Part shown: positions 53,087 through 62,100 of the stretch, one piece after another
Numbering within the stretch: position 1 is the first letter of the stretch
How the letters are laid out: every line of letters begins with the position of its first letter
NCBI RefSeq assembly: GCF_900129575.1
Contig: NZ_FQWE01000002.1
Location: forward strand, 248,001-312,000
DNA length: 64,000 nt
DNA from: Flavobacterium segetis
GTDB taxonomy: Bacteria > Bacteroidota > Bacteroidia > Flavobacteriales > Flavobacteriaceae
Reading direction: 5' to 3'
Notes under the pieces: generated by a model
Seen by the model: only the letters and a program-made list of their open reading frames with translations
What the model was told of the DNA's origin: nothing
Databases searched by the model: none
Made by a program: the position numbers and the translations under genes

Positions 53087-54543
53087 TTTATAAATTTATC
53101 AATAATTTTTGCAGACAATACTGCCAAAGGTATTCCACCGCCTGGATGTACACTCCCACCGCAAAAATACAGATTCTTATACTGCGACGAAAAATTTTTA
53201 TGGCGAAAAAAAGCCGCAAATCTATTATTGCTAGATGTTCCATAAAGAGATCCTTTGTACGAATATGTTTTATCCTCTATAAGTTGGGGAGTTAATTGTT
53301 GCTCGAATTGGATAAGATCTTCTATGTTTTCACCTAAATTTCTTGAAATTTTGCTTAAAATATTCTTTCTAGCTTCGGCAATTAAATTTTCCCAATCTTG
53401 ACCGTAAACTGACGGGACATTAATCATTACAAACCAATTTTCTTTTCCTTGAGGAGCGTCTCCTTCAATTTTTTTACTCGTAATGTTGATATAAATAGTT
53501 GGATCCTCGTAGATAGTTTTGGCTTCAAATATATGATCAAATTCCGCTTTATAATCCTCCGTAAACATAATGTTATGCACGTCTAATTGCGGAAATACTT
53601 TATTGATTCCCCAATAAAAAATAAGTGCAGAGCTCGATCGTTCTTGTTTATCTACTTCTTTTAATTTTTTTGCAGAAGGAATTAATTTTTCATAAACGGT
53701 ATGAATGTCAGCATTACATACTACAATATCAGCAGCGTAATTAGAAGATTTAGTAGCAACCGTTTTAGCTTGATTGTTTTCCGTCTCAATCGCAATTACT
53801 TCTTGATTAAAGTGAAATTCGACTCCTATTTCTTTTGCTAATTTTACTAAACTATTAGTAATCTCGTGCATTCCACCTCGCGGCAAGTAAGCGCCAAGAC
53901 CAAACTCTAAATGAGGGATTATATTCAATATTCCTGGCGCTTTGTATGGATTAGATCCATTGTAGGTGGCATATCTATTGAATAATCGAATCGTTTTAGA
54001 ATCGGAAAAAGTATTTTCATTGACTTGATTCATTGAATTAAAAATATTCAAAAACGGCATTTTGAACACAGCAGTCAAAGTCGATAACGAAAGGAAAGAA
54101 TTTATCTTGTGAAGTGATTTATTAAGAAATTGATCTTTAGTAGCCCCATAAATAAAAGCACTTTTAATTAAATGCTTTTTTACTTTTTCAGCAGAATCAG
54201 TTGTTTTTTTTTCCATTTCTGCTGCAAAAGCATCAATGTCTGAACTTGCTATAATTTGTGTTCCATCTTCGTAAAAATAGTTGCATAAGACATCAAGTTG
54301 ATCAAAATTGAAATAATCAGAAGATTTTTTTCCAGAAAGAGTAAAAAGTTCGGTAATTAGATTAGGCATTGTAAAAAGTGATGGCCCGGCATCAAACCTA
54401 AAACCATTGCCTTTAATTTGAGTGAGTTTTCCACCAGGATAGGAATTTTTTTCAAGAACTTGAACAGCGTAACCCTTGTTTCGCAATCGAATTGCAGCGG
54501 CAAGTCCCGCAATTCCAGAACCAACAATTATTGCCTGCTTCAT
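53083..54543 (-). CDS. crtI: phytoene desaturase CrtI
   Basis: A 486-residue FAD enzyme. The N terminus IIVGSGIAGLAAAIRL then VLEKNSYPGGKL is the flavin-binding fold; FRFDAGPSLFTMP follows, and the C terminus LYFCGGSVHPGGGIPLAVLS is the CrtI-type signature. It desaturates phytoene to lycopene (four steps). The gene is 4-bp overlapped with cruF downstream and separated by 149 bp from crtZ upstream. A phytoene synthase gene, often adjacent in this family of bacteria, is not present in the gap or elsewhere in the window. Confidence 0.93.
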   Translation of the reverse strand: MKQAIIVGSGIAGLAAAIRLRNKGYAVQVLEKNSYPGGKLTQIKGNGFRFDAGPSLFTMPNLITELFTLSGKKSSDYFNFDQLDVLCNYFYEDGTQIIASSDIDAFAAEMEKKTTDSAEKVKKHLIKSAFIYGATKDQFLNKSLHKINSFLSLSTLTAVFKMPFLNIFNSMNQVNENTFSDSKTIRLFNRYATYNGSNPYKAPGILNIIPHLEFGLGAYLPRGGMHEITNSLVKLAKEIGVEFHFNQEVIAIETENNQAKTVATKSSNYAADIVVCNADIHTVYEKLIPSAKKLKEVDKQERSSSALIFYWGINKVFPQLDVHNIMFTEDYKAEFDHIFEAKTIYEDPTIYINITSKKIEGDAPQGKENWFVMINVPSVYGQDWENLIAEARKNILSKISRNLGENIEDLIQFEQQLTPQLIEDKTYSYKGSLYGTSSNNRFAAFFRHKNFSSQYKNLYFCGGSVHPGGGIPLAVLSAKIIDKFIK

Positions 54544-54692
54544 AGAAAATTTAATATTAAAAATATGGAGCTGTTAGTGTAATAGTGAATGTCGAACATT
54601 GAAAGTATTAGTTTTAACAGTCAAAAAAAATAGTTTTATTTTAAAAAACGAATAGAAAAGGTAGCTGATTAATCATACATAAACTCACCGCT

Positions 54693-55172
54693 TTAAACAT
54701 TTACTTTTTTAAGTTCTTGTTTTAAAAACTTCCAAGGAACAATTAACATCCCGAAACATTCGCCTTCCTCTTTTCCTCTGTGTTTGTGATGAACCTTATG
54801 CGCTCTACGAATGGCTTTTAAATATACATTATCCGTATTTCTAAACCATTTAAACCTCTGGTGAATAAAGACTTCATGAACTAAAAAGTAAGCTAGACCA
54901 TAAGCTAAAATACCAAAACCTATGTACATCACTGTCCAATAACCAAACATCGAACCTAACATAATGCACAACCATGACGGTATTGCATAAATCAAGAAAA
55001 AAGCATCGTTTTTTTCAAAAAACAATTCCTTATTAGGAGTATGATGATCGAAATGTAAATTCCACAAAAAACCATGCATCACATATTTATGTGTAAGCCA
55101 AGCCATGAATTCCATTCCCCAAAAAGTTAAAAAAATAATTAGAAAACCCATATCTGTTATTTTAAAAATCAA
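54693..55172 (-). CDS. crtZ: beta-carotene hydroxylase CrtZ (fatty acid hydroxylase superfamily)
   Basis: A 159-residue membrane di-iron enzyme. The His clusters are complete: HKYVMHG, LHFDHHTPNKE, HEVFIHQRF and AHKVHHKHRGKEE, set between four hydrophobic helices. CrtZ hydroxylates beta-ionone rings at C3 to make zeaxanthin-type end groups, which implies a lycopene cyclase somewhere in the genome. It is the first gene of the cluster. A TATCTTTG box at 55276-55283 on this strand may be the -7 element, with no TTG at the right distance. Confidence 0.92.
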   Translation of the reverse strand: MIFKITDMGFLIIFLTFWGMEFMAWLTHKYVMHGFLWNLHFDHHTPNKELFFEKNDAFFLIYAIPSWLCIMLGSMFGYWTVMYIGFGILAYGLAYFLVHEVFIHQRFKWFRNTDNVYLKAIRRAHKVHHKHRGKEEGECFGMLIVPWKFLKQELKKVNV

Positions 55173-55846
55173 ACTTATATTTTACACTGCTACGATGAAT
55201 ACATAATAACTTCAGCACTTTTTAAAAAGAAAAGCACTTTTTATTGTCTGTATTTTTTACTGATCGCAATGAGTGCAAAGATAAGTATTTAAAAAGATAA
55301 TATTAAATCATTCAAGTTAGTAAATACATGTTTGTATCTGGAAAATAATAAATCTAAATAGAGGAAGGAAGATAATAAATCCATTATTTTTTCTATCGAT
55401 AAATTGCGAAATATAAAATAATTTTCCTTACGATAGCTAAAATAAACCATCACTGAAATTTGCATAATTACAAGTTCGCTAATTTTATATCCAAAACAAA
55501 TGCATTAAACTATACTGATATCTTCATAAATTGAATTGAAAATATTATCATGAAGATTATAAAATATTTATTAGTCTAACAATAAAAGAATTTTTGATTA
55601 TCAATAAATAAATTTAAAAAAAAATTAGAACAATAATTTTAAACTTAAAAGTGCTTCATCTGATTTTGTTGGAGCAAATTAATTTTGCTTTCCAATATTC
55701 CGATATATTACAATTTGCCTTTCCCAGTAAAATTATTGATCCTCTATTTTGTTATTTCACAACCTTGCAATTTGATCCGAAATTATTTGCGTAATCTCCC
55801 AGTTATATTGTTGATTTAAACTATTTAATAATAGCCCTAAAAGCAA
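55173..55846. other. long gene-free region upstream of crtZ
   Basis: About 670 AT-rich bases with no supported reading frame. The only element seen is TATCTTTG on the minus strand (55276-55283), possibly the crtZ promoter. No crtB or regulator gene remnant was found. Confidence 0.5.
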
Positions 55847-55923
55847 AAAAGCTATTCACAATTAAGTGAAAAGCTTTTCATTGGTCTAACTACTAAACCC
55901 GCTACGAGTTACAAATTCGTAGC
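55847..55923 (-). ncRNA. candidate small RNA or paired hairpins ending in a terminator
   Basis: On the minus strand GCTACGA (55917-55923) pairs with TCGTAGC (55901-55907). Then AAAAGCT-x-TTCAC and its complement (55847-55878) form a 12-pair stem with one mismatch, followed by a T run. It lies beyond the tRNA-Asp terminator. No promoter was found; it may be only a second terminator. Confidence 0.3.
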
Positions 55924-55960
55924 AAACAACACAACTAACGTTTAAAAAATTAAAGTGGGC

Positions 55961-55987
55961 AAAAAAGCCTTTCTGTTACGAAAGGCT
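55961..55987 (-). terminator. terminator of tRNA-Asp
   Basis: AGCCTTTC at 55966-55973 pairs with GAAAGGCT at 55980-55987; the T run follows on the minus strand. Confidence 0.85.
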
Positions 55988-56000
55988 CTCCCCAATATTG

Positions 56001-56074
56001 CGGTCTGGACGGGACTCGAACCCGCGACCCCATGCGTGACAGGCATGTATTCTAACCAACTGAACTACCAAACC
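56001..56074 (-). tRNA. tRNA-Asp (anticodon GTC)
   Basis: On the minus strand GGTTTGG (56068-56074) pairs with CCAGACC (56002-56008), discriminator G at 56001. The anticodon arm CATGC-CTGTCAC-GCATG gives GTC, and GGGTTCGAGTCCC is the T arm. CCA is not encoded. It is 74 bases long. Confidence 0.95.
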
Positions 56075-56092
56075 TCTGCGTTATTGCGGTGG

Positions 56093-56122
56093 CAAAGATA
56101 CGATAGATTTCCATTTACACAA
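56093..56122 (-). promoter_or_regulatory. promoter of tRNA-Asp
   Basis: Minus strand TTG (56120-56122), 19-base spacer, TATCTTTG (56093-56100). Confidence 0.85.
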
Positions 56123-56160
56123 GTGTTTTTTGAAAAAATATTTGATAAAATTGCGATCTA

Positions 56161-57099
56161 TTATCCAAAGTTTTGTTTTTCAACTAAGTATGTTATTAAT
56201 ATTTTTTCAAAACTTTCGTCAACGCTCACTGGAATATACTTTATTCTGTTTTGTGAACAAGTTAATGCTAATTTTTGAAAGTAACTTTGTACCTGTTTTT
56301 CGTATTTTTGCTTTACATTATCAGCAAAAACAGCGACCTCCTCACCAGTTTCCAAATCAATAAACTTTTTAGGTGCGTTATCAAAGTCAAAATTTAGCTC
56401 AGTTTTCTTATCAAGGACATGAAATAAAACTACTTTATGTTTGTTATGCTTTAAATGTTGTAAAGCATTAAACAGAGCTTCATTATCATCTATTCCAGAG
56501 CTTGTTTGAAACATATCCGTAAATAATATAATCATGGAACGTCGATGACTTTTTTCAGCTATCTGATGTAAAAAAGTCACTGTATCTGTCGATTTTTGAA
56601 TGATAGGTTTTATTAGTAGACCTTCTAGTGCATTCAAAATCATTCGATGATGACGATCACTACCTTTTTCAGGCGCGTAGTACTCATATTTATCTGAAAA
56701 CACACTCAGCCCTACAGCATCACGTTGCTTCTTTAAAAGATTCATTAAAACTGCAGCTGCTAAAACTGAAAATCCAATTTTGTTTTCAAAGAAATTCTGA
56801 CTCCCTTTCAACTTTGGGTAATGCATGGATGAGGAATTGTCAACAATAATATGACAACGTAAGTTCGTTTCCTCCTCAAATCGTTTCGTAAATAATCGAT
56901 CCGTTTTAGCAAACAGCTTCCAATCGATATGTTTCGTGCTTTCTCCTGCGTTATAAACCTTATGTTCCGCAAATTCAGCCGAAAATCCATGAAACGGACT
57001 TTTATGCATTCCAGAAATAAAGCCCTCCACTACTTGGTTTGCCAACAATTCAAGGTGCTGAAAACTAGATATTTTTTCTATTTGCGATTCTATTTTCAT
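56161..57099 (-). CDS. DUF58 domain protein
   Basis: A 312-residue soluble protein. The DUF58 signature is clear: HKSPFHGFSAEFAEHKVYN, GESTKHIDWKLFAKTDRLF (about 53-71), followed by a von Willebrand A-like region with a MIDAS-type DNSSSMHYP (about 93-101). DUF58 proteins usually work with a MoxR AAA+ ATPase, which is not in this window but may lie elsewhere. Role: probably chaperone-like maturation of partner proteins, by family. A promoter match lies so close (57104-57135) that the mRNA may be leaderless. Confidence 0.9.
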   Translation of the reverse strand: MKIESQIEKISSFQHLELLANQVVEGFISGMHKSPFHGFSAEFAEHKVYNAGESTKHIDWKLFAKTDRLFTKRFEEETNLRCHIIVDNSSSMHYPKLKGSQNFFENKIGFSVLAAAVLMNLLKKQRDAVGLSVFSDKYEYYAPEKGSDRHHRMILNALEGLLIKPIIQKSTDTVTFLHQIAEKSHRRSMIILFTDMFQTSSGIDDNEALFNALQHLKHNKHKVVLFHVLDKKTELNFDFDNAPKKFIDLETGEEVAVFADNVKQKYEKQVQSYFQKLALTCSQNRIKYIPVSVDESFEKILITYLVEKQNFG

Positions 57100-57103
57100 G
57101 TAT

Positions 57104-57135
57104 CAAATATATCAAAAGATTGACCGACATAACAA
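57104..57135 (-). promoter_or_regulatory. possible promoter directly at the DUF58 start
   Basis: Minus strand TTG (57133-57135), 21-base spacer, TATATTTG (57104-57111). The ATG at 57097-57099 would fall at or within a few bases of the transcription start. Confidence 0.55.
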
Positions 57136-57250
57136 ATTAAAACATTCAAAAAAAATTAGTTAAATATAAAATTGCTCAATTCAATATCAGTTTTCTATTC
57201 GAAAACTAAATTACGAAGCTTTTAACACCTGACCAATTCATTTTGAAGCA

Positions 57251-57282
57251 AAAAAAAGGTCTGACTTTCGTCAAACCTTTTC
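57251..57282 (-). terminator. terminator after trxA
   Basis: A short hairpin of AAAAGGT-type arms with GAC/GTC inside (57254-57282), with a T run on the minus strand. Confidence 0.7.
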
Positions 57283-57323
57283 CTTGAATCAACAAAGATC
57301 CTATATAAATCATAATCTTACGA

Positions 57324-57641
57324 TTACAACAAAGCGTCTAAACTATCAGCATAAGTTTGCTTAGGAGCTACTCCTACTTGTTTACCTACTACTTCACCTT
57401 TGTGAAAAACTAAAACCGTTGGTATGTTTCTCACTCCGTATTTTGCAGCAAATTCTTGATTTGCATCAACGTCAACTTTACCTATTACCACTTTACCTTC
57501 GTACTCCGCACTTAACTCGTCAATGATTGGACCAACCATTCTGCAAGGTCCACACCATGCCGCCCAAAAATCTACCATTACCGGTTTATCTGATTTCAAA
57601 ACTACTTCGTCAAAAGTAGCATCTGTTATTGCTAATGCCAT
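57324..57641 (-). CDS. trxA: thioredoxin
   Basis: A 105-residue thioredoxin of normal length. The redox site is WCGPC with Cys30 and Cys33, in VDFWAAWCGPCRMVGP; KVDVDANQEFAAKYGVRNIPT gives the cis-Pro loop. No signal peptide, so it is the cytoplasmic general disulfide reductase. It has its own full promoter (57692-57722) and terminator and so is monocistronic. Confidence 0.96.
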   Translation of the reverse strand: MALAITDATFDEVVLKSDKPVMVDFWAAWCGPCRMVGPIIDELSAEYEGKVVIGKVDVDANQEFAAKYGVRNIPTVLVFHKGEVVGKQVGVAPKQTYADSLDALL

Positions 57642-57691
57642 ATTGTTTTATTTTAAGTTTAAAAGCTCTGACTTCATTCAAAACTTACATG

Positions 57692-57722
57692 CAAATTTAG
57701 AAATTAAAAAAGGACTAAACAA
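57692..57722 (-). promoter_or_regulatory. promoter of trxA
   Basis: Minus strand TTG (57720-57722), 20-base spacer, TAAATTTG (57692-57699). The rest of the 313-base gap up to the next gene holds only the terminator at 57906-57929. Confidence 0.8.
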
Positions 57723-57899
57723 TACTTAAAAATTAGTTTTGATTATGCAATCATTGACAATTTTTATGTGTCCCCTTTAGAGAACTCTATACTTAAAACC
57801 TTTGCTCGACTTCGTTTCTGTTGACATCACCACGTTTTAACTTTTGTATTCCCGTTTAATAACAAGAAAATATAAATATCCCGAATTAGTTAGGGTCAA

Positions 57900-57929
57900 A
57901 AAAAAAGAGGTTGCCAATTGACAACCTCT
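57900..57929 (-). terminator. terminator after the outer-membrane protein gene
   Basis: AGAGGTTG at 57906-57913 pairs with CAACCTCT at 57922-57929; a T run follows on the minus strand. Confidence 0.88.
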
Positions 57930-57954
57930 CTCCTTATATTTAATAAAAATCTTT

Positions 57955-58917
57955 TTATAAACTATATTTCAAACCTAAAGTTAACCCTAAACCAGAAATG
58001 CCAACGTAAGAGCTAATATCATCATCTGCTTTAGTATTATCAAAATTAGCTGCGTTCGTTACTTGACTATTTGAATTACCATTAATTTGCTTAACGTAAT
58101 TAGAATGAATAGCTGAGTACGATGCATCTTGACGGAAATTAGTAGGTGTATTTAATTTATCTACACCATTCTCCGTGTAAATAGTTGTTTCCTTCGTTTT
58201 GCCATGAACTGTGAAGTTGCGATATTCTAATTCAGCAAAAGCAGAAATATTTTTACCTAATTTGTACGATGTTCCCAAAGCTGACATAAATCCTACTGTT
58301 GGATTAGGTTTTACAACATCTTTAGAATAAGCCTCTGTATTTGCTAATTGAGTAGCTCCTACAAAAGTTGAGTAATTTCTATTAGTTTTAATGTCTAATG
58401 TGCCGTAAACAGGTACAATAACTCCAACTTTAGTATATGGTTCGAAACCATTAGACTCTCCCAAAAACAAAACAATTGCTGGAGCTAAATCGAAAGCTTT
58501 AATTTGTCCTTCAGCGGTAAAACTCAAATAGGTTGCTGCTGGACTAGAAGCTGGATTATATGAAACAAGTCTATCAGTTGTTTGCGCCATAGTTTTAGAA
58601 TTGCTAGTGTAATAATTAACACCCATCTCAACTCCTAAACGTTGATTAAAACGATAACCTGCAGTGATTCCAGTTCTAAAACCTTCACCAAAAGATCCAG
58701 TTACACTTTCTCTTGAATCTAATTTATTTCCTCCTAAAGTTCCAACATAAATATCCCTATTAGCTAACTGACCTCCAACCGTAGGAAATTCAGTCGCTGC
58801 AGTCTGAGTAAAGTAAGATCCTCCTACTTTAAAATACCAACTTTCTTTTGTATCACTCTGCCCCATCATTGTCAAAGAGCAAATCATAAATCCTAATGCA
58901 AAAAGATTCTTTTTCAT
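57955..58917 (-). CDS. outer-membrane beta-barrel protein
   Basis: A 320-residue exported protein. The signal peptide is MKKNLFALGFMICSLTMMGQ. The mature part alternates aromatic and polar residues in strand-like blocks (WYFKVGGSYFTQ, FRTGITAGYRFNQRLGVEMG, ISAFAELEYRNFTV) and ends GLTLGLKYSL, a C-terminal aromatic-poor but strand-like barrel end. It is probably a small OmpA-N/OmpW-like barrel of 8-12 strands. Start 58917 is preferred because the promoter at 58941-58974 would put the transcription start near the upstream in-frame Met at 58935. Ligand unknown. Confidence 0.8.
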   Translation of the reverse strand: MKKNLFALGFMICSLTMMGQSDTKESWYFKVGGSYFTQTAATEFPTVGGQLANRDIYVGTLGGNKLDSRESVTGSFGEGFRTGITAGYRFNQRLGVEMGVNYYTSNSKTMAQTTDRLVSYNPASSPAATYLSFTAEGQIKAFDLAPAIVLFLGESNGFEPYTKVGVIVPVYGTLDIKTNRNYSTFVGATQLANTEAYSKDVVKPNPTVGFMSALGTSYKLGKNISAFAELEYRNFTVHGKTKETTIYTENGVDKLNTPTNFRQDASYSAIHSNYVKQINGNSNSQVTNAANFDNTKADDDISSYVGISGLGLTLGLKYSL

Positions 58918-58940
58918 AATTTCATTTTTTATCATTTAAA

Positions 58941-58974
58941 CAAAAATAAACCTTTATAAATAAATATTCCACAA
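58941..58974 (-). promoter_or_regulatory. promoter of the outer-membrane protein gene
   Basis: Minus strand TTG (58972-58974), 23-base spacer, TATTTTTG (58941-58948). Confidence 0.7.
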
Positions 58975-59120
58975 AGTAGATTACATTCTATACAAGTAAA
59001 TTACATATACTTTAAAATCAAAGCGTTTCGTTATTAAAATAAACGCTTGTTAATTTTATTATTTTAAAAACTTCTGCTTTACCCTTATTATTCTTAAAGT
59101 TTAAATCGTTAGAGAATTTT

Positions 59121-62100
59121 TTAATTCAGTTTAAAATTAATTTGCATTTTTTCTAATTCTATTAATAGCTCATTTGAAATTTTAACTTTCAATTTTCTAC
59201 TAGGCATTATTAATTTAGTAACTACTTTGATTTCTTCCACTTCTTCAACTTTTACTTTTGCAGATACCGCTAAAGCTGAGATTTCACCACTTCCCATTTC
59301 AACGTCATCATTCTCCTCAACAAAAACTAAATTTTCATCTTCATCATCTTGGGTTTCAGCGGTAGCAACTTCAACTAATCGTTTCGTCTTTTCTAACTCC
59401 ATTATCTCAAATGACACCGTTTTATCCCCTCTGTTTTCCTGAAAAATATGACTTAGTTTATGAATAAAATCAGCCTCTAAATCAGATATATTCAGTAGAA
59501 CGACTAATTTTTTAGCAAATTCTTGCAAAACATCCTGTAATTGCTTGACCTCAGTAAATTGTAACCTTGGCTCCCCTTTTTTTCCTGTGTCTCGATCAGC
59601 CCAGCCTTCCTTTACCAATACTTTCATAAATGTGAAATTATTTTGAATGAAGTAATGACGAAACTTTAAATATTCATCTCCAAAAATTTTAAACTCATAA
59701 CTTTCGTCGTATCCTTCTAAGGTAAAAATTCCCCAACCTTTTCCGTTTTTAGCAATTCGATGTTGTACGTTATTGATAATTCCTCCAAATGTTAAATTTT
59801 TACTAAGGTGCGATTCCATATTTTTTAGCGCTTCTAATTTTGCATTGCAAAAATATTTCATTTCAAATCTAAAATCATCCAGCGGATGTCCAGAAATATA
59901 GATTCCTACCACTTCTTTTTCTTTGGCAAGTTTTTCCATTGTGCTCCAGTCCTCACATGGAGGAACAATAGGTTCAGCAATTTGCACATCGCTGCTTTCC
60001 CCAAATAAACTTACCTGAGCTGAATTTTCATTTTCTTGGTATTTAATTCCATACCGAATCGCTTTTTCGTAAAATGTAATTCCATCACCATCATCATGAA
60101 AATACTGTGCCCTTGTTGTGTTCCCAAACGAATCAAAACCTCCTGCTAGCGCCAAGTTTTCAATTGCTTTTTTATTTGCAGCTCGTAAGTCAATTCGTTT
60201 TGCTAAATCAAAAATAGATTTATATTTTCCGTCTTTTCTAGTATTGACAATTGTTGCCACCGCGCCAGAACCCACGCCTTTAATAGCACCCATTCCAAAA
60301 CGCACTGCATAATCATCATTTACAGTAAATTTATAAAAAGACTCGTTTACATCAGGTCCTAAAACCTGCAATCCCATGCGCTTGCACTCCTCCATAAAGA
60401 AAGAAACCTGCTTGATATCACTCATATTATTAGACAAAACCGCAGCCATATACTCCGCTGGATAATTGGCTTTTAAATAAGCGGTTTGATACGCAATCCA
60501 TGCATAACAAGTGGAATGAGACTTGTTAAAAGCGTACTCTGCAAAGGCTTCCCAGTCTTTCCAAATTTTCTCCAGTTTATCCACAGCGTGCCCCTTTTCA
60601 GCAGCCTGATTAATGAATTTAGGTTTCATTTTATCCAAAACCTCTTTTTGCTTTTTTCCCATTGCTTTACGCAAAACATCCGCATCTCCTTTAGAGAAAT
60701 CAGCTAGTTTTTGAGACAAAAGCATTACTTGTTCTTGATAAACGGTAATTCCGTAGGTGTCTTTAAGTAGTTCTTCGCAGGCATCAAGATCATAAATAAT
60801 CTCTTCTTCACCATTTTTTCGCTTGACAAAACTCGGAATATAAGCGATTGGTCCTGGACGATACAAAGCATTCATGGCAATTAAATCAGGAAAAACCGTC
60901 GGTTTCAGTTCCTTCATATACTTCTGCATACCCGGACTTTCATATTGAAAAATCCCTACTGTTTCTCCACGCTGAAACAACTCGTATGTTTTTAAATCAT
61001 CAATAGGAAATGTATCGGGATCAAGATCAATTCCACTTCTATATTTCACTAATTTGACCGTATCTTTTATCAAAGTCAGCGTTTTCAAACCCAAGAAGTC
61101 CATCTTTAATAAACCGGCACTTTCCACCACCGAGTTATCAAATTGAGTAACATACAAATCAGAATCTTTGGCAGTAGCCACAGGAACGAAATCAGTTATA
61201 TCACTTGGAGTAATAATCACGCCACAAGCGTGAATACCGGTATTTCTTAAATTTCCTTCTAGAACTTTAGCTTGCTGAATGGTTTCTCCACCTAAATCAT
61301 CTTCATTAGCAAGACTTATTAATTCTTTTATGTTTATGTATTCCTCCGGACGAACAGCCTTTTTTATCAAGTCTTCCTTTTCATTTAAAAAACGAGCTAA
61401 ATTCCATTTTGACGGCATCATTCCTGGAATCAGTTTCGCAATTTTATCGGCTTCAAATAAAGGTAAATCCAGTACTCTAGCCGTATCTCGAATGGCAGAT
61501 TTAGTCGCCATTTTACCATAAGTAATAATTTGAGCTACTTGTTTTGAACCGTATTTTCGAATCACATAGTCCATTACGCTACTGCGACCTTCATCATCAA
61601 AATCGATATCAATATCCGGGAGTGAGACTCGATCCGGATTCAGAAAACGCTCAAAAAGCAGGTTGTACTTAAGCGGGTCAATGTTAGTAATCTTCAAACA
61701 ATACGCGACTACGGAACCCGCTGCAGAGCCACGTCCTGGACCTACTGAAACGCCCATGCTTCGTGCCTCAGCAATTAAATCTTGTACAATCAGGAAATAT
61801 CCTGGATAACCAGAATTCGAAATCGTTAATAATTCAAAATCCAATCGTTCTTGAATTTCCTCGGTAATTTCTGGATATCTTCTATTGGCACCTTCAAATG
61901 TAAGATGTCTCAAATATGCGTTTTCTCCACGAACTCCTCCGTCGGCAGCATCTTCTGGAACTTCAAACTCAGTAGGGATTTCAAATTTGGGAAGTAAAAC
62001 TTCTCGTGCTAAGTCGTAAATTTCTATTTTATCTACAATCTCTGAAATATTCGAAATCGCTTCTGGTAAATTATTAAAAAGCTGCTTCATCTCGTCTCCC

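Noticed and set aside
55955..56278. 107-residue plus-strand frame over tRNA-Asp reading VWTGLEPATPCVTGMYSN
   Set aside because: It is the antisense of tRNA-Asp; this peptide string is a well-known false annotation produced by that tRNA.
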